Positions 7,554-13,747 of a stretch of 13,747 bases of DNA are shown here, piece by piece. This stretch comes from Gemmatimonadota bacterium (GTDB taxonomy: Bacteria; Gemmatimonadota; Gemmatimonadetes; Gemmatimonadales; GWC2-71-9). A program made the position numbers and the translations under genes. Where the stretch lies: assembly GCA_003220905.1 (NCBI GenBank), contig QHTS01000150.1, positions 1-13,747 on the forward strand. Direction: 5' to 3'. The notes beneath the pieces were generated by a model. That model did not search any database. It was not told where the DNA came from and saw nothing but the letters and a program-made list of their open reading frames with translations. Positions within the stretch are counted from its first letter, which is position 1. The number at the start of each line of letters is the position of its first letter.

Positions 7554-8542
7554 CACGGGTGGTCACGTTCGGCGAGCTGCTGTTGCGACTCAGCCCACCA
7601 GGTGAGGAAACACTGTTCGAGTCGAGCGACCTCGTTACGTGCTTTGGCGGCGCGGAGGCGAACGTGGCGGTCGCCCTGAGCCATTTCGGCGTGCGATGCG
7701 ACTATGTCACGTGCGTGCCCGACAATCCCATCGGGGACGCCGGCGTGGCGGCGCTCGAGGTAGAAGGCGTCGGCACCGAATGGATCGCGCGCGGCGGCGA
7801 GCGCCTGGGGATCTACTTCGTGGAGCCGGGCGCCGATCTGCGTGCCATGCGCGTCGTGTACGACCGAGCGGGCTCTGCCTTGGCCCGCATCGAGCCGCGT
7901 TCCATCGACTGGCCTCGGGTGCTCGCGGGCGCCGACTGGTTCCACGCCTCGGGGATCACCCCCGCGCTGGGCGACGGGCCGGCCGCCGCGCTCGCGGGCG
8001 CGATCGCCTGTGCGCGTGCCCAGGGCATACAGGTCAGCTTCGACTTGAACTACCGCGAGGCGTTGTGGCGCGACCGCGACCCACGACCGCTCGTCGAGCC
8101 CCTGGCGCGACAGGCGACGGTCTTGATCGCCAACCCGACGGCCGTGCGAGCCATGCTCGGGATCGAGGCCGACGACACCTCGCTCGCGACGCCCGAGCCC
8201 GCGCGGGAGCTCGCGAAGCGGCTCGCGGAGCGTTGCGGGGTCAAGCGGGTCGCGCTCACGCGACGCGAGATCCTCGGGCCCCGACGGCACGGCTGGAGCG
8301 CCGTACTGTACGATGCGGAGACCGGCTCGTTCGCGCAGAGCCGGCGCCACTGCGTGGACGTCGTGGACCGGGTGGGCGGTGGCGACAGCTTCGCCGCAGC
8401 GCTCATCGCGCGCCTCGTCGGCGGGGACGCACCGGCCCCGGCGCTCGAGTTCGCCGTGGCGGCGAGTGCGCTGAAGCTCACCGTGCCCGGCGACTTCAGC
8501 CGCGCCAGCGTGCGGGAGGTCGAGGAGCTGCTCCGGACATGA
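7550..8542 (+). CDS. kdgK: 2-keto-3-deoxygluconate (KDG) kinase, PfkB/ribokinase family
   Basis: This 330-residue PfkB-family sugar kinase phosphorylates KDG to KDPG, feeding the aldolase encoded just upstream. The N-terminus VVTFGELLLRLSPPG and the glycine motif GGAEANVAVAL (about residues 36-46) are PfkB signature 1. HASGITPALGDG is typical of the KDG kinase subgroup, as is FDLNYREALW. The C-terminal signature DRVGGGDSFAAAL holds the catalytic base Asp279. The start is GTG 7550, which overlaps the aldolase TGA as GTGA; the same frame is open further upstream but runs inside the aldolase gene. Substrate assignment rests on the subgroup motifs and on the neighbours Eda and UxuA, which make KDG the obvious substrate. 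Confidence 0.93.
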   Translation: MTRVVTFGELLLRLSPPGEETLFESSDLVTCFGGAEANVAVALSHFGVRCDYVTCVPDNPIGDAGVAALEVEGVGTEWIARGGERLGIYFVEPGADLRAMRVVYDRAGSALARIEPRSIDWPRVLAGADWFHASGITPALGDGPAAALAGAIACARAQGIQVSFDLNYREALWRDRDPRPLVEPLARQATVLIANPTAVRAMLGIEADDTSLATPEPARELAKRLAERCGVKRVALTRREILGPRRHGWSAVLYDAETGSFAQSRRHCVDVVDRVGGGDSFAAALIARLVGGDAPAPALEFAVAASALKLTVPGDFSRASVREVEELLRT

Positions 8543-9579
8543 TCCCGAGCTTCCGCTGGTTCGGCGCCGCCGATCCGATCCCGCTCGCCCACATTCGACA
8601 GATCCCCGGTGTCACAGGCATCGTGAGCGCGTTGCATGACGTGCCGGTGGGCGACCCTTGGAGCCGCGCGCGCCTCGGCACGCTCAAGGCACAGATCGAG
8701 GACGCTGAGCTTTGTCTGGCCGTCGTCGAGAGCATCCCGGTGCACGAGGACATCAAGCTGGGACGCCCCGGGCGCGATCGGCTCATCGACCACTACTGCG
8801 CCAGCATCGCGAGTATGGGCGAGCTCCGCATACCCGTGTTGTGCTACAACTTTATGCCGGTCTTCGACTGGACACGCACCGACCTCGCCATGCGGCTGCC
8901 CGACGGGTCCACGGCGCTCGCGTACGACGACCGGGCCCTCGCCGCCATCGATCTGTCGCGCGGAACCGCAGCGCTCCCGGGGTGGGCCATGGCATACCAG
9001 CCCGCCGATCTCCAAGCGCTGCTCGCCGCCTACCGCGACGTGGACGCGGAGCGCCTGTGGGACAATCTCGCGTACTTTCTGGAGCGCGTCGTGCCGGTCG
9101 CCGAGCAGGCCGGCGTGCGCCTCGCGATCCATCCAGACGATCCTCCCTGGCCCATCTTTGGCCTGCCGCGGATCATCACAGACGCCCGAGCCCTCGAGCG
9201 TCTCGTGGCCCTCGTGGACAGCCCGGCGAACGGCGTGACGTTCTGCACCGGCTCGCTCGGCGCGAGCGCCGAGAATGATCTGCCGGCCATGGTGCGTCGT
9301 CTGGGAGGCCGCATCCACTTCGCGCACTGCCGCAATGTCCGGATCACGGGTGAGCGCCGGTTTCACGAGACCGCTCATCCCTCGACCTGCGGCAGCGTGG
9401 ATCTGTTCCAGGTCCTGTCCGCTCTCAGAGACGTCGGATTCGCGGGTCCGATGCGCCCCGACCACGGCCGCATGATCTGGGGCGAAACCGGCCGCCCTGG
9501 TTACGGGCTGTACGATCGGGCGCTCGGCGTGACGTACCTGCAAGGTCTGTGGGAAGCCATCTCCCGGAGGGATGCGTGA
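8539..9579 (+). CDS. uxuA: D-mannonate dehydratase
   Basis: This 346-residue TIM-barrel metalloenzyme removes water from D-mannonate to give KDG, the substrate of the upstream kinase. It starts with the typical FRWFG and carries LCYNFMPVFDWTRT. The four expected metal ligands of the UxuA/ManD family are all present: His198 in IHPDDPP, Cys236 in FCTGSLG, His263 in HFAHCRNV and Asp308 in RPDHGR. It is shorter than E. coli UxuA (394) and close to the compact form known from Gram-positive bacteria. The start ATG 8539 overlaps the kd​gK stop as ATGA; a purine-rich GAGGAG lies 11 nt upstream. The family normally serves the glucuronate branch (fructuronate to mannonate to KDG), which conflicts with the UxaB-like reductase at the head of the operon. 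Confidence 0.95.
   Translation: MIPSFRWFGAADPIPLAHIRQIPGVTGIVSALHDVPVGDPWSRARLGTLKAQIEDAELCLAVVESIPVHEDIKLGRPGRDRLIDHYCASIASMGELRIPVLCYNFMPVFDWTRTDLAMRLPDGSTALAYDDRALAAIDLSRGTAALPGWAMAYQPADLQALLAAYRDVDAERLWDNLAYFLERVVPVAEQAGVRLAIHPDDPPWPIFGLPRIITDARALERLVALVDSPANGVTFCTGSLGASAENDLPAMVRRLGGRIHFAHCRNVRITGERRFHETAHPSTCGSVDLFQVLSALRDVGFAGPMRPDHGRMIWGETGRPGYGLYDRALGVTYLQGLWEAISRRDA
9566..9571 (+). promoter_or_regulatory. Shine-Dalgarno deciding the ExuT-like start
   Basis: GGAGGG ends 4 nt before the GTG at 9576. It supports that codon over the in-frame ATG at 9549, which would add nine residues lying inside uxuA. Confidence 0.6.
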
Positions 9580-10847
9580 GCACGGCGGTCGCCCCCCAGC
9601 GGATCGGGTACCGGTGGACGGTTTGCGCGTTGCTCTTCGTGGTCACCACCATCAACTATGTCGACCGCCAGATGCTCGGGATCCTCGCGCCCACGCTGCA
9701 GCGCGAGCTCGGTTGGTCCGAGGCCGCCTATGGCGACGTCGTCTCGTGGTTCACCCTGCCTTACGCCTTCGGGTTCCTCGCGGCGGGGCGGCTGTTCGAC
9801 CGGATAGGCGTGCGGCGCGGGTTCGCGGCGGCCGTAATCGCGTGGAGCCTCGCTGCCATTGGGCACGCGTTCGCCCGCACGACAGCTCTGTTTTCCGCCG
9901 CGCGCGCTCTGCTTGGCGTGACCGAGTCGGCAAATTTTCCCGGCGCCATCAAGGCCGTCGCCGAGTGGTTCCCCAAGAAGGAGCGGGCGCTCGCGACCGG
10001 GATCTTCAACGCGGGGACGAACACCGGCGCGATTATCACACCCCTCCTCGTCCCCTGGATCGCGCTCACGTGGGGTTGGCAGTGGGCCTTCATCGCGACA
10101 GGCGCGCTCGGGTTCTTCTGGCTCCTTCTCTGGCTCGCCCTGTACCGCAGTCCCGAGTCGAACCCGCGCGTTTCGAGGGACGAGCTGGCACACATCTGCA
10201 GCGACCCGTCCGACCCCGAACACGCCGGCGTGCCCTGGATCCGCCTGCTCGGGTTCAGGCAGACCTGGGCGGTCGCGGCGGGGAAGCTGCTGGCTGACCC
10301 GATCTGGTGGTTCTACCTGTACTGGCTCCCGAAATTCCTGGACGCCCGGTACGGGATCAGGCTGGCGCAGGTGGCGCTCCCGCTCGTCGTCGTGTACGTG
10401 GTGGCCGATGTCGGATCGATCGGCGGAGGGTGGCTCTCGGGCGCCCTGATCAAGCGCGGCTGGACGGTCAATCGGGCGCGGAAGACCGCGCTGCTCGCCA
10501 TGGCGCTCCTGATCGTGCCGACCGCGCTGGCCCCGCTCGCGGGAAGCATGTGGGCGGCGGTCGCGATCGTGAGCGTCGCGGCGGCGGCGCACCAGGCCTG
10601 GTCTGCGAACGTGTATACGCTGGCGAGCGACATGTTCCCGCGGGCGGCGGTGGGCTCGGTGGTTGGGATCGGCGCGTTCGCCGGCGGCATAGGCGGCTGG
10701 GCGTTCCAGCGGGTTACCGGCCGGATCCTCCAAGCCAACGGGAACGACTACACGCCCATCTTCATCGTGTGCGGGCTGGCCTACGTCTCGGCCTGGACCA
10801 TCATTCACTTCCTCGCTCCGCGGCTCGAGCCCGCGACCACCGGATGA
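9576..10847 (+). CDS. exuT: ExuT-like hexuronate / organic anion:proton symporter (MFS, ACS family)
   Basis: This 423-residue, 12-helix MFS carrier is of the anion:cation symporter group, which includes E. coli ExuT (galacturonate and glucuronate uptake). Supporting features are TTINYVDRQMLGILAPTL in helix 1, the motif-A-like GRLFDRIGVRRG, ARALLGVTESANFPGAIKAVAEWFP (ExuT has ARGAVGAAEAAMIPAGLKASSEWFP) with KKERALATGIFNAG, a second-half LADPIWWFYLYWLPKFL (ExuT has LAEPAWGTFNAWIPLF), and AAHQAWSANVYTLASDMFP (ExuT AHQALSGALITLSSDVF). It sits in the inner membrane. The start is GTG 9576, overlapping the uxuA TGA, with GGAGGG just upstream. Its position after four hexuronate enzymes supports uronate or aldonate import. 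The exact substrate cannot be read from sequence. The gene symbol denotes family resemblance. Confidence 0.87.
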   Translation: MSTAVAPQRIGYRWTVCALLFVVTTINYVDRQMLGILAPTLQRELGWSEAAYGDVVSWFTLPYAFGFLAAGRLFDRIGVRRGFAAAVIAWSLAAIGHAFARTTALFSAARALLGVTESANFPGAIKAVAEWFPKKERALATGIFNAGTNTGAIITPLLVPWIALTWGWQWAFIATGALGFFWLLLWLALYRSPESNPRVSRDELAHICSDPSDPEHAGVPWIRLLGFRQTWAVAAGKLLADPIWWFYLYWLPKFLDARYGIRLAQVALPLVVVYVVADVGSIGGGWLSGALIKRGWTVNRARKTALLAMALLIVPTALAPLAGSMWAAVAIVSVAAAAHQAWSANVYTLASDMFPRAAVGSVVGIGAFAGGIGGWAFQRVTGRILQANGNDYTPIFIVCGLAYVSAWTIIHFLAPRLEPATTG

Positions 10848-10866
10848 ACCCCACGAGGTACTGAAA

Positions 10867-11766
10867 ATGCCCGACCAATCCGTGCCGCGACGTGCCTTCC
10901 TCACCGCCACCGCCGCGGGCGTGGCCGGCGTGGGCCGCGCCCCCTCGTTCTCCCTCTCCACGTTGTGGAGCGGGGGCCAGGGGGTGAGGCCTTCCGCGCC
11001 CCCCGCCCCCCTGCTGTTGGGCGTAGCGAGCTACTCGCTCCGGAACTTCCCCCGCGACAAGGCGATCGAGATGGTGAAGGCGCTCGGCACGCCGTATATC
11101 AACCTCAAGTCCGTGCACCTGCCCTACGAGCTGTCGCCCGAGGAGCTGGCGGCCGCGCGGCGCGAAATCGAGGGTGCGGGCCTGCACATCGTGGGGGGTG
11201 GTGTGATCACCTTCGACCAGGATACCGACGAGGACGTGGGGAAGTACTTCGCGTACGCCAAGGCGGCCGGCATGCCGCTGATCGCCGCGCACGCCGACGC
11301 GCAGACCCTGCTGCGCATCGAGCGGTTCGCCAAGCAGTACGATATCAAGGTCGCCCTCCACAACCACGGCCCGGAGGACAAGCGGTTCCCTTCCCCCTAT
11401 GACGCGTTGAAACACGTGCGCACCATGGATCGCCGGATGGGACTGTGCATCGACATCGGGCACACCGTGCGGACGGGCACGGACGTCGTGCAGGCGATCG
11501 CGGACGCGGGCCCGCGAGTCCTCGACATGCACGTCAAGGACCTGCGCGATCGGACGACGGCGGCGAGTCAGTGCATCGTCGGCGAGGGCGCCATCCCCAT
11601 CGCTGCGATCTTTCAGCAGCTCGAGACCATCGGGTATCGGGGCTACGTCAACCTGGAGTACGAGATCGACGCCGACGACCCGCTGCCAGGGATGAAGCAG
11701 TCGTTCGCGTACATGCGGGGCGCGCTCGCCGGGCTCGACGCCGCCCGCCGGAGCCCACATTCTTGA
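10867..11766 (+). CDS. Tat-exported xylose-isomerase-like TIM-barrel protein (sugar phosphate isomerase/epimerase family)
   Basis: This 299-residue protein has a twin-arginine signal at the N-terminus (VPRRAFLTATAAGVAGVG, residues 6-23), so a folded, possibly metal-bound enzyme is expected in the periplasm. The mature part is an AP endonuclease 2 / xylose isomerase-like barrel: GVASYSLRNFP near its start, INLKSVHLPY, HNHG (His165, His167), CIDIGHT (Asp196, His199), MHVKDL and VNLEYE, all strand-end motifs with likely metal ligands. The name 'isomerase/epimerase' is a family label; the reaction is not known from sequence. Relatives often lie beside GMC flavoproteins in 3-keto-glycoside clusters. 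The gene starts at ATG 10867, with GAGG 8 nt upstream, 19 nt after the transporter. A hairpin-like GC-rich repeat is embedded in the linker after the signal (residues 25-40). Confidence 0.85.
   Translation: MPDQSVPRRAFLTATAAGVAGVGRAPSFSLSTLWSGGQGVRPSAPPAPLLLGVASYSLRNFPRDKAIEMVKALGTPYINLKSVHLPYELSPEELAAARREIEGAGLHIVGGGVITFDQDTDEDVGKYFAYAKAAGMPLIAAHADAQTLLRIERFAKQYDIKVALHNHGPEDKRFPSPYDALKHVRTMDRRMGLCIDIGHTVRTGTDVVQAIADAGPRVLDMHVKDLRDRTTAASQCIVGEGAIPIAAIFQQLETIGYRGYVNLEYEIDADDPLPGMKQSFAYMRGALAGLDAARRSPHS
10940..10986. repeat. Imperfect GC-rich palindrome inside the coding sequence
   Basis: The core stem CTCCAC (10956-10961) pairs with GTGGAG (10965-10970) around the loop GTT. Outside it, C-rich DNA on the left faces G-rich DNA on the right (10950-10954 with 10972-10976, and 10942-10946 with 10980-10984, mostly G-C with some G-T). 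In total it spans about 47 nt. It encodes the low-complexity linker between the Tat signal and the barrel domain, as if a dispersed palindromic repeat had landed in a tolerant site. The resemblance to intergenic repeats of high-GC genomes is an impression only. Confidence 0.5.
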
Positions 11767-11796
11767 CCCGTACGGCGAGATCGCCATCTGGAAAGG

Positions 11797-11802
11797 AAGG
11801 AG
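11797..11802 (+). promoter_or_regulatory. Strong Shine-Dalgarno of the hitch-hiker gene
   Basis: AAGGAG ends 7 nt before the GTG at 11810. It lies in the 43-nt gap after the TIM-barrel gene and decides this non-ATG start. The gap holds no visible terminator, so transcription probably continues through. Confidence 0.7.
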
Positions 11803-11809
11803 TGACGCC

Positions 11810-12412
11810 GTGAACCACGCTTCGATCAGTCGCCGCCAGGCCCTCCAGCAGGTAGCGATGCTGTTGGGCGGCGCCATCTCCGCTCCGACGGTAGCGGGCG
11901 TTCTGAGCACGGCCACGCGACGCGCGTGGGCGGCCTCGCCGCAGTGGGCGCCCCGGACCCTGAGCGCCGCCCAGCTGGAGCTCGTCGCGACCGTGGCCGA
12001 GCACATCATTCCCCAGACCGACACGCCGGGCGCCCGCGGCGCCGGCGTCCACCGCTTCGTGGATACGCTGCTCTCCGATCATTACCCGACCGAGGAGCGC
12101 GACCGTTTCCTGGCGGGCCTGGCGGACGTGGACGCGCGGGCGCAGGCGGCCCAGGGCAAGACCTTCATCGCGTGCACGCCGCAGCAGCAGGTCGCGCTGC
12201 TCACGGCCATGGACGAGGCAGCGTACCCGCCCGTGCGGATCGACTCCGCCCGGCCTCCCGAGACCTGGTTCTTCCGGCGGATGAAGGAAGTGACGCTGGT
12301 CGGCTACTACACGTCGGAGATCGGGGCGTCGCGGGAGCTGCGCGTCAACCCCATGGGCATGTACCGCGGCGACATTCCGTTCCCGGCGAGCGGGGGGAGG
12401 GAATGGTCATGA
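11810..12412 (+). CDS. Tat-signal hitch-hiker subunit of a GMC dehydrogenase (gluconate 2-dehydrogenase subunit 3 family)
   Basis: This 200-residue protein has a twin-arginine signal (ISRRQALQQVAMLLGG, about residues 6-21), ending near AWAASP. The mature part carries family features: LSAAQLELVATVAEHIIPQTDTPGA, GVHRFVDTLLSDHY, the FLAGLADVDARA helix, and a C-terminal region with FFRRMKEVTLVGYYTSEIG and NPMGMYRGDIPFP. Members are small non-catalytic partners that carry the signal-less FAD subunit through the Tat system and stabilise it. This matches the next gene, which has no signal peptide. GTG 11810 has a strong Shine-Dalgarno 7 nt upstream. The stop overlaps the GMC start as ATGA, suggesting a fixed ratio between the subunits. 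Confidence 0.88.
   Translation: MNHASISRRQALQQVAMLLGGAISAPTVAGVLSTATRRAWAASPQWAPRTLSAAQLELVATVAEHIIPQTDTPGARGAGVHRFVDTLLSDHYPTEERDRFLAGLADVDARAQAAQGKTFIACTPQQQVALLTAMDEAAYPPVRIDSARPPETWFFRRMKEVTLVGYYTSEIGASRELRVNPMGMYRGDIPFPASGGREWS
12396..12401 (+). promoter_or_regulatory. Shine-Dalgarno deciding the GMC start
   Basis: GGAGGG ends 7 nt before the ATG at 12409, but only 1 nt before the alternative in-frame ATG at 12403. This favours 12409, where the start also overlaps the upstream stop as ATGA. Confidence 0.6.
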
Positions 12413-13747
12413 CCTCCTACGACGCGATCGTGATCGGCTCCGGAATCACGGGCGGTTGGGCTGCCAAAGAGCTGACCGAGAAGGGATTGCGCACGCTGGT
12501 GATCGAGCGCGGGCGCAACGTGGTCCATCGCAAGGACTACATCACCGAGCACAAGCCGACCTGGGAGCTGCCGCTTCGCAACGCGCGGCTGTCGGTGGGA
12601 ACCAAAGCCGCCGAGGACTACCCGATCCAGGCGCGCACCAACCAGTTCCGCGAGTCGAACAAGCACTTCTTCGTCAACGACCACAAGCATCCCTACATCG
12701 AAGAGAAGCCCTTCACCTGGATTCAGGGCGACCAGGTCGGCGGCAAGTCGCTCATCTGGGGCCGCCAGGTGTATCGCTGGAGTGATCTGGACTTCGAGGC
12801 GAATCTGCGCGACGGGCACGGCGTAGATTGGCCGATCCGCTATGCCGACATCGCTCCATGGTACAGCTACGTGGAGCGGTTCATCGGCGTGAGCGGCGAG
12901 AAGCTCGGGCTGCCGCAGCTCCCCGACGGCGAGTTCCAGCCCCCCATGGAGATGAACGCCGGCGAGAAGCTCGTGAAGGCCGGGATCGAGCGGGCGTTTC
13001 CGGACCGGCACGTGACCATCGGGCGGGTGGCGATCCTCACGCAACCCTTGCACGGTCGGTTGCCGTGCCACTATTGCGGCCCGTGTGAGCGCGGCTGCTC
13101 GACTGGCTCGTACTTCTCGAGTCAGTCGTCCACGCTACCGGCGGCACAGGCCACGGGGCGGCTCACCATCGTGCCGAACAGCATCGTGCATTCGGTGCTG
13201 TACGACGCGGACAAGAACCGCGTCACGGGCGTCCGGATCGTGGACACGAACACCAAAGCGACCCGAGAGTACTACGCCCGCGTGGTGTTTGTCTGCGCCT
13301 CCGCGCTCGGCACGGCCCGAATCCTCCTCAACTCCACGTCGTCGCGGTTTCCGAACGGCCTGGCCAATTCGAGCGGTGTGTTGGGTCACTATCTGATGGA
13401 CCATCATTTCCTGGTCGGGGCGCGCGGCCGCATCGATGGCCTGCTGGACCGTTATTACCAGGGCAACCGTCCGAACGGCATCTACATCCCGCGCTTCCGC
13501 AACCTGGGTGACGATACCTCGCGCCGCGACTACGTGCGCGGCTTCGGCTATCAGGGCGGTGCCGGACGGGAGGGTTGGGGTCGGGGAGGCGGCGAGGCCG
13601 GGTTCGGTGTGGAGCTCAAGCACCGGCTGCTAGAGCCGGGCGGTTGGTCGATGGACATGACGGGGTTCGGCGAATGCCTGCCGCGCGAGGACAACTTCGC
13701 GGCGCTCTCCGATCAAACCGACGAGTTCGGGATCCCCGTGCTCCGCA
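12409..13747 (+). CDS. GMC-family FAD-dependent sugar oxidoreductase, catalytic subunit (3' truncated by window)
   Basis: 446 residues are visible and the frame is still open at the window edge; full members are usually about 550-580. The N-terminus YDAIVIGSGITGGWAAKEL is the Rossmann FAD-binding fold (Gly10-x-Gly12-x-x-Gly15), with Glu33 of VIERG expected to bind the ribose. GGKSLIWGRQ is the GMC signature for flavin contact, and GHYLMDHH lies further on. A cysteine cluster, CHYCGPCERGC (Cys220, 223, 226, 230), looks like the iron-sulfur site known in FAD glucose dehydrogenases and glucoside 3-dehydrogenases. No signal peptide is present, so export should depend on the hitch-hiker subunit. 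The likely role is periplasmic oxidation of a sugar or glycoside hydroxyl, with electrons passed to a cytochrome c or the quinone pool. The active-site His/His or His/Asn pair lies in the missing C-terminus. The substrate is not readable. Confidence 0.9.
   Translation, partial: MTSYDAIVIGSGITGGWAAKELTEKGLRTLVIERGRNVVHRKDYITEHKPTWELPLRNARLSVGTKAAEDYPIQARTNQFRESNKHFFVNDHKHPYIEEKPFTWIQGDQVGGKSLIWGRQVYRWSDLDFEANLRDGHGVDWPIRYADIAPWYSYVERFIGVSGEKLGLPQLPDGEFQPPMEMNAGEKLVKAGIERAFPDRHVTIGRVAILTQPLHGRLPCHYCGPCERGCSTGSYFSSQSSTLPAAQATGRLTIVPNSIVHSVLYDADKNRVTGVRIVDTNTKATREYYARVVFVCASALGTARILLNSTSSRFPNGLANSSGVLGHYLMDHHFLVGARGRIDGLLDRYYQGNRPNGIYIPRFRNLGDDTSRRDYVRGFGYQGGAGREGWGRGGGEAGFGVELKHRLLEPGGWSMDMTGFGECLPREDNFAALSDQTDEFGIPVLR

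Noticed and set aside
7639..8538. Alternative plus-strand frame that extends uxuA upstream to 646 codons
   Set aside because: The upstream 300 codons read as Arg/Gly-rich shadow of kdgK. The mannonate dehydratase begins properly at ATG 8539 with FRWFG.
8050..10961. Long minus-strand frames (8050-9543 and 9501-10961) opposite uxuA and the transporter
   Set aside because: They show only high-GC antisense composition, and the plus strand carries intact, motif-complete genes over the whole interval.
13560..13610. Glycine-rich GGAGREGWGRGGGEAGFG stretch in the GMC subunit as a possible repeat insertion
   Set aside because: Related GMC dehydrogenases, as I recall them, have a similar Gly-rich GYQGG-type segment in this place, so it is more likely native than inserted.

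Overview
High-GC bacterial DNA with tightly packed, often overlapping genes. Several families here (a periplasmic S9B dipeptidyl peptidase, a Tat-dependent 'hitch-hiker' plus GMC flavoprotein, a Tat-exported TIM-barrel protein, a spinster-type MFS carrier) are common in soil or sediment phyla such as Gemmatimonadota and Acidobacteriota. That placement is an inference, since no rRNA or marker gene is present. I see no tRNA, rRNA, CRISPR array, transposase or phage gene.

Layout. (1) Positions 1-411 (+) hold the C-terminal end of a TPR protein whose start lies outside the window. It converges on the next unit across a perfect 28-bp palindrome (437-464), which also contains the stop codon of the facing gene. 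(2) A minus-strand unit runs from 5261 down to 461: a secreted dipeptidyl peptidase IV-like serine peptidase, a spinster-family MFS transporter (22-nt overlap) and a membrane PlsC-type acyltransferase (4-nt overlap). (3) A 160-bp divergent intergenic region (5262-5421) carries repeated GGTTTGGGG-type motifs in both orientations and must hold the promoters of both outward units. (4) A plus-strand unit from 5422 to the right edge begins with five hexuronate-catabolism genes joined by four-base start/stop overlaps: UxaB-like hexuronate reductase, KDPG aldolase, KDG kinase, mannonate dehydratase (UxuA) and an ExuT-like hexuronate/anion symporter. It continues with a Tat-exported xylose-isomerase-like TIM-barrel protein, a Tat-signal hitch-hiker subunit (gluconate 2-dehydrogenase subunit 3 family) and an FAD-dependent GMC oxidoreductase cut off by the window edge.

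How it could work. The ExuT-like carrier brings in a hexuronate. An isomerase not seen here would give the keto-acid, the UxaB-like enzyme reduces it, UxuA dehydrates mannonate to 2-keto-3-deoxygluconate (KDG), KdgK phosphorylates it and Eda splits KDPG into pyruvate and glyceraldehyde 3-phosphate. The reductase looks like tagaturonate reductase (UxaB) but sits with the mannonate dehydratase of the glucuronate branch, so either its substrate is fructuronate or the pathway is split. The trailing genes resemble periplasmic sugar-oxidising modules of the glucoside 3-dehydrogenase type. Their placement directly behind the hexuronate genes, 19 and 43 nt apart, suggests that periplasmic oxidation of a glycoside or uronoside is co-expressed with cytoplasmic uronate breakdown. 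This arrangement is the most interesting feature of the window.
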